Positions 40,454 to 41,738 of a stretch of DNA of 41,738 nucleotides are shown piece by piece. The notes under the pieces were generated by a model that saw only the letters and a program-made list of their open reading frames with translations, had not been told where the DNA came from and made no database searches. Source of the DNA: Prevotella sp. (GTDB lineage: Bacteria > Bacteroidota > Bacteroidia > Bacteroidales > Bacteroidaceae); the NCBI GenBank assembly GCA_016281055.1, contig JAEEHW010000150.1, positions 1 through 41,738 on the forward strand, read 5' to 3'. The position numbers and the translations under genes were made by a program. How positions within the stretch are numbered: position 1 is the first letter of the stretch; each line of letters begins with the position of its first letter.

Positions 40454-41446
40454 TTATTGCAGTTTGAAGGTTATAGGCAATGAGTACCTTACGGTTACGG
40501 GAAGACCTTTGTTCTTGCCGGGAATCCATTTCGGCATTTTTTCTACTACGTGCAGGGCCTCGGCATCGAGCAGAGGGTTGACGCTTTTCAAGATTGCAAT
40601 ATCGTGGATGCTGCCGTCACTGGCAACAATAAAGGATACTGCTACTATTCCCTGTATGCCGTTCTCTTCGGCTTCAGGAGGGTATGTCATGTTGGTTTTA
40701 AGGAATCTCATAAGCGCATCCTTACCTCCGGGAAATGATGGCATTATCTCTGCTGTTTCATATACCTTGCTGAGATCAATGCCTTCTGCTATTTCACGCT
40801 CTATTTGGGCTCTGTTCATGCCTATCAGCTCGAGTCCGTAGTCTGTCATGTGTTTGTAGAGCTTGTAAGGCGTGATGTCTATGTTCTTGACGTCAGACTT
40901 TGCTGAATATGTGTAAAGGACAGTCTTGAGGTCTGTGACATTTGCTGCGTCAACACCCTCTTTCTTCATGTAGTCATACAGCGCAGGAGAAATAAGGTCT
41001 GACAATTTCACTACTTTTCTGTTCTTCCTGTCGTATGTCAGATGCTTCTCTTTTGATACGTCGGCAATATGTTCCTTGCCTGCACTTGTGTAAGCCACGC
41101 ATACCAAGCCTGTGGAGTCTCTTTTGTCAACCAGTCGTGCCGTGATATGTATGGTTCTCTTTGCCGCATCTTCTCGTTTTGCATTGGCATATTGTTTTAG
41201 GTATTCCTCTGAAGCTCCCTTGATGTCCCCATCATGGTGAAACATCTCTTTTGCCAGGGCAGTCTCCAGTTCGGTGTCATCAACGTCAAGGTTTACATTT
41301 ATTGATATATTGAAGACAATATTGTTTTCAACTTTCTTGATGCTTTTGTTGAAGTTTTTTGCTGTGGCATAGGATGTAGCAAAAAACATTGTAACAAAAA
41401 GCGTTGACTTTACAATAAAGTCAAGAGTATATTTTTTCTTTTTCAT
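40454..41446 (-). CDS. Secreted TonB C-terminal domain protein
   Basis: 330 residues. A signal peptide (MKKKKYTLDFIVKSTLFVTMFFATSYA) is followed by a region of about 200 residues without a name (VENNIVFNISINVNLDVDD...), then a TonB_C domain at about 230-330: PSFPGGKDALMRFLKTNMTYPPEAEENGIQG, VSFIVASDGSIHDIAIL and MPKWIPGKNKGLPV. There is no clear N-terminal membrane anchor or Pro-rich stretch, so it may not be a classical energy transducer. The longer frame to 41590 passes the promoter, so ATG 41446 is chosen. It is first in a likely two-gene unit with kdsD. Confidence 0.9.
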   Translation of the reverse strand: MKKKKYTLDFIVKSTLFVTMFFATSYATAKNFNKSIKKVENNIVFNISINVNLDVDDTELETALAKEMFHHDGDIKGASEEYLKQYANAKREDAAKRTIHITARLVDKRDSTGLVCVAYTSAGKEHIADVSKEKHLTYDRKNRKVVKLSDLISPALYDYMKKEGVDAANVTDLKTVLYTYSAKSDVKNIDITPYKLYKHMTDYGLELIGMNRAQIEREIAEGIDLSKVYETAEIMPSFPGGKDALMRFLKTNMTYPPEAEENGIQGIVAVSFIVASDGSIHDIAILKSVNPLLDAEALHVVEKMPKWIPGKNKGLPVTVRYSLPITFKLQ

Positions 41447-41474
41447 ACTTTTGATTTTTCGAATGGTCCAATTG

Positions 41475-41482
41475 CAAAGGTA
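41475..41482 (-). promoter_or_regulatory. Promoter -7 element of the TonB-kdsD unit
   Basis: TACCTTTG on the minus strand, with a TTTG at 41506-41509 (23-base spacer, slightly long). Predicted start near 41468, 22 nt before the ATG. Confidence 0.6.
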
Positions 41483-41580
41483 ATAATTTTTTTCATTGTA
41501 ACGTGCAAAATAATCATTTTTAACATAGGAAGAATGATTGCGGGCGTTTCCTGTTTTGCACGTCCAAATGCGGAACTGCA

Positions 41581-41738
41581 TCACCACCACCTCACTTCTC
41601 CGTTCTCGTAGGTGAAAATACGTTCCTCCCTGCCTTTCGTCAGGTCATGCAGGATGTATAGTGCACCGGTGGGGACGTTACCGAATGTCACGCTGTCCGT
41701 CGTGGCTGTCTGCTCGCCTACTACGTGTGCACCGTCAC
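41581..41738 (-). CDS. C-terminal end of an unidentified gene (partial)
   Basis: On the minus strand the window edge opens into a frame of 51 codons that ends with TGA at 41581-41583. The visible residues (GNVPTGALYILHDLTKGREE, then RIFTYENGEVRWW) look like a beta-rich C-terminal domain, with a Trp-Trp end. I do not recognise the family; secreted or surface proteins often end in such a fold, but this is only an impression. The start is outside the window. Confidence 0.65.
   Translation of the reverse strand, partial: DGAHVVGEQTATTDSVTFGNVPTGALYILHDLTKGREERIFTYENGEVRWW

Overview
The window looks like a chromosome segment of a Bacteroidales bacterium, most likely Prevotella or a close relative (Segatella). 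The evidence is the Bacteroidota promoter signature (TTTG, about 20 bases, TAnnTTTG) in front of many genes, a BspA-like leucine-rich-repeat protein with a dockerin-like tail, FKBP paralogs and surface glycan genes typical of the order, and near absence of Shine-Dalgarno sequences. It opens with the 3' part of a 5S rRNA gene, so it follows directly on an rRNA operon.

Layout. 0-10 kb is mostly housekeeping: a small secreted XAC2610-like protein, aroQ with a Sir2 deacylase, three tandem FKBP prolyl isomerases (cytoplasm, lipoprotein, periplasm), trkA, dxs, and a BNR_4 beta-propeller glycan-active enzyme behind a 905-residue LRR surface protein. 12.7-15.3 kb is AT-rich and repeat-rich, and holds an AAA ATPase (ATPase_2 type) flanked by direct repeats and headed by a perfect 35-bp dyad. 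15.3-19.9 kb has two tandem secreted paralogs with near-identical ends and divergent middles, a DUF3237 protein and folA. 19.9-23.1 kb has a vWA protein divergent from a fusion of a sigma-like HTH protein with an A1S_2505/macro-like domain, then a sodium symporter.

23.2-38.1 kb is a surface polysaccharide locus: acyltransferase, VanZ-like protein, four glycosyltransferases, two paralogous multi-membrane proteins, a Wzx-type flippase, a GH95 alpha-L-fucosidase-like lipoprotein translationally coupled to a fucosyltransferase-like gene, and a cytidylyltransferase/SDR/LicD cassette that probably makes and transfers a CDP-activated polyol phosphate. A second ATPase_2 gene follows, with the same length (375 aa) as the first and again with its promoter inside or beside a long perfect dyad. 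The window ends with an arabinose-5-phosphate isomerase (KDO pathway), a TonB-domain protein and the 3' end of an unidentified gene.

Promoter positions were used to choose starts; for dxs, the LRR protein, ATPase 1, the flippase, one glycosyltransferase and the TonB protein the longest ORF would begin upstream of or inside the promoter, so a shorter start is given. All family assignments come from reading motifs by eye, with no database search.
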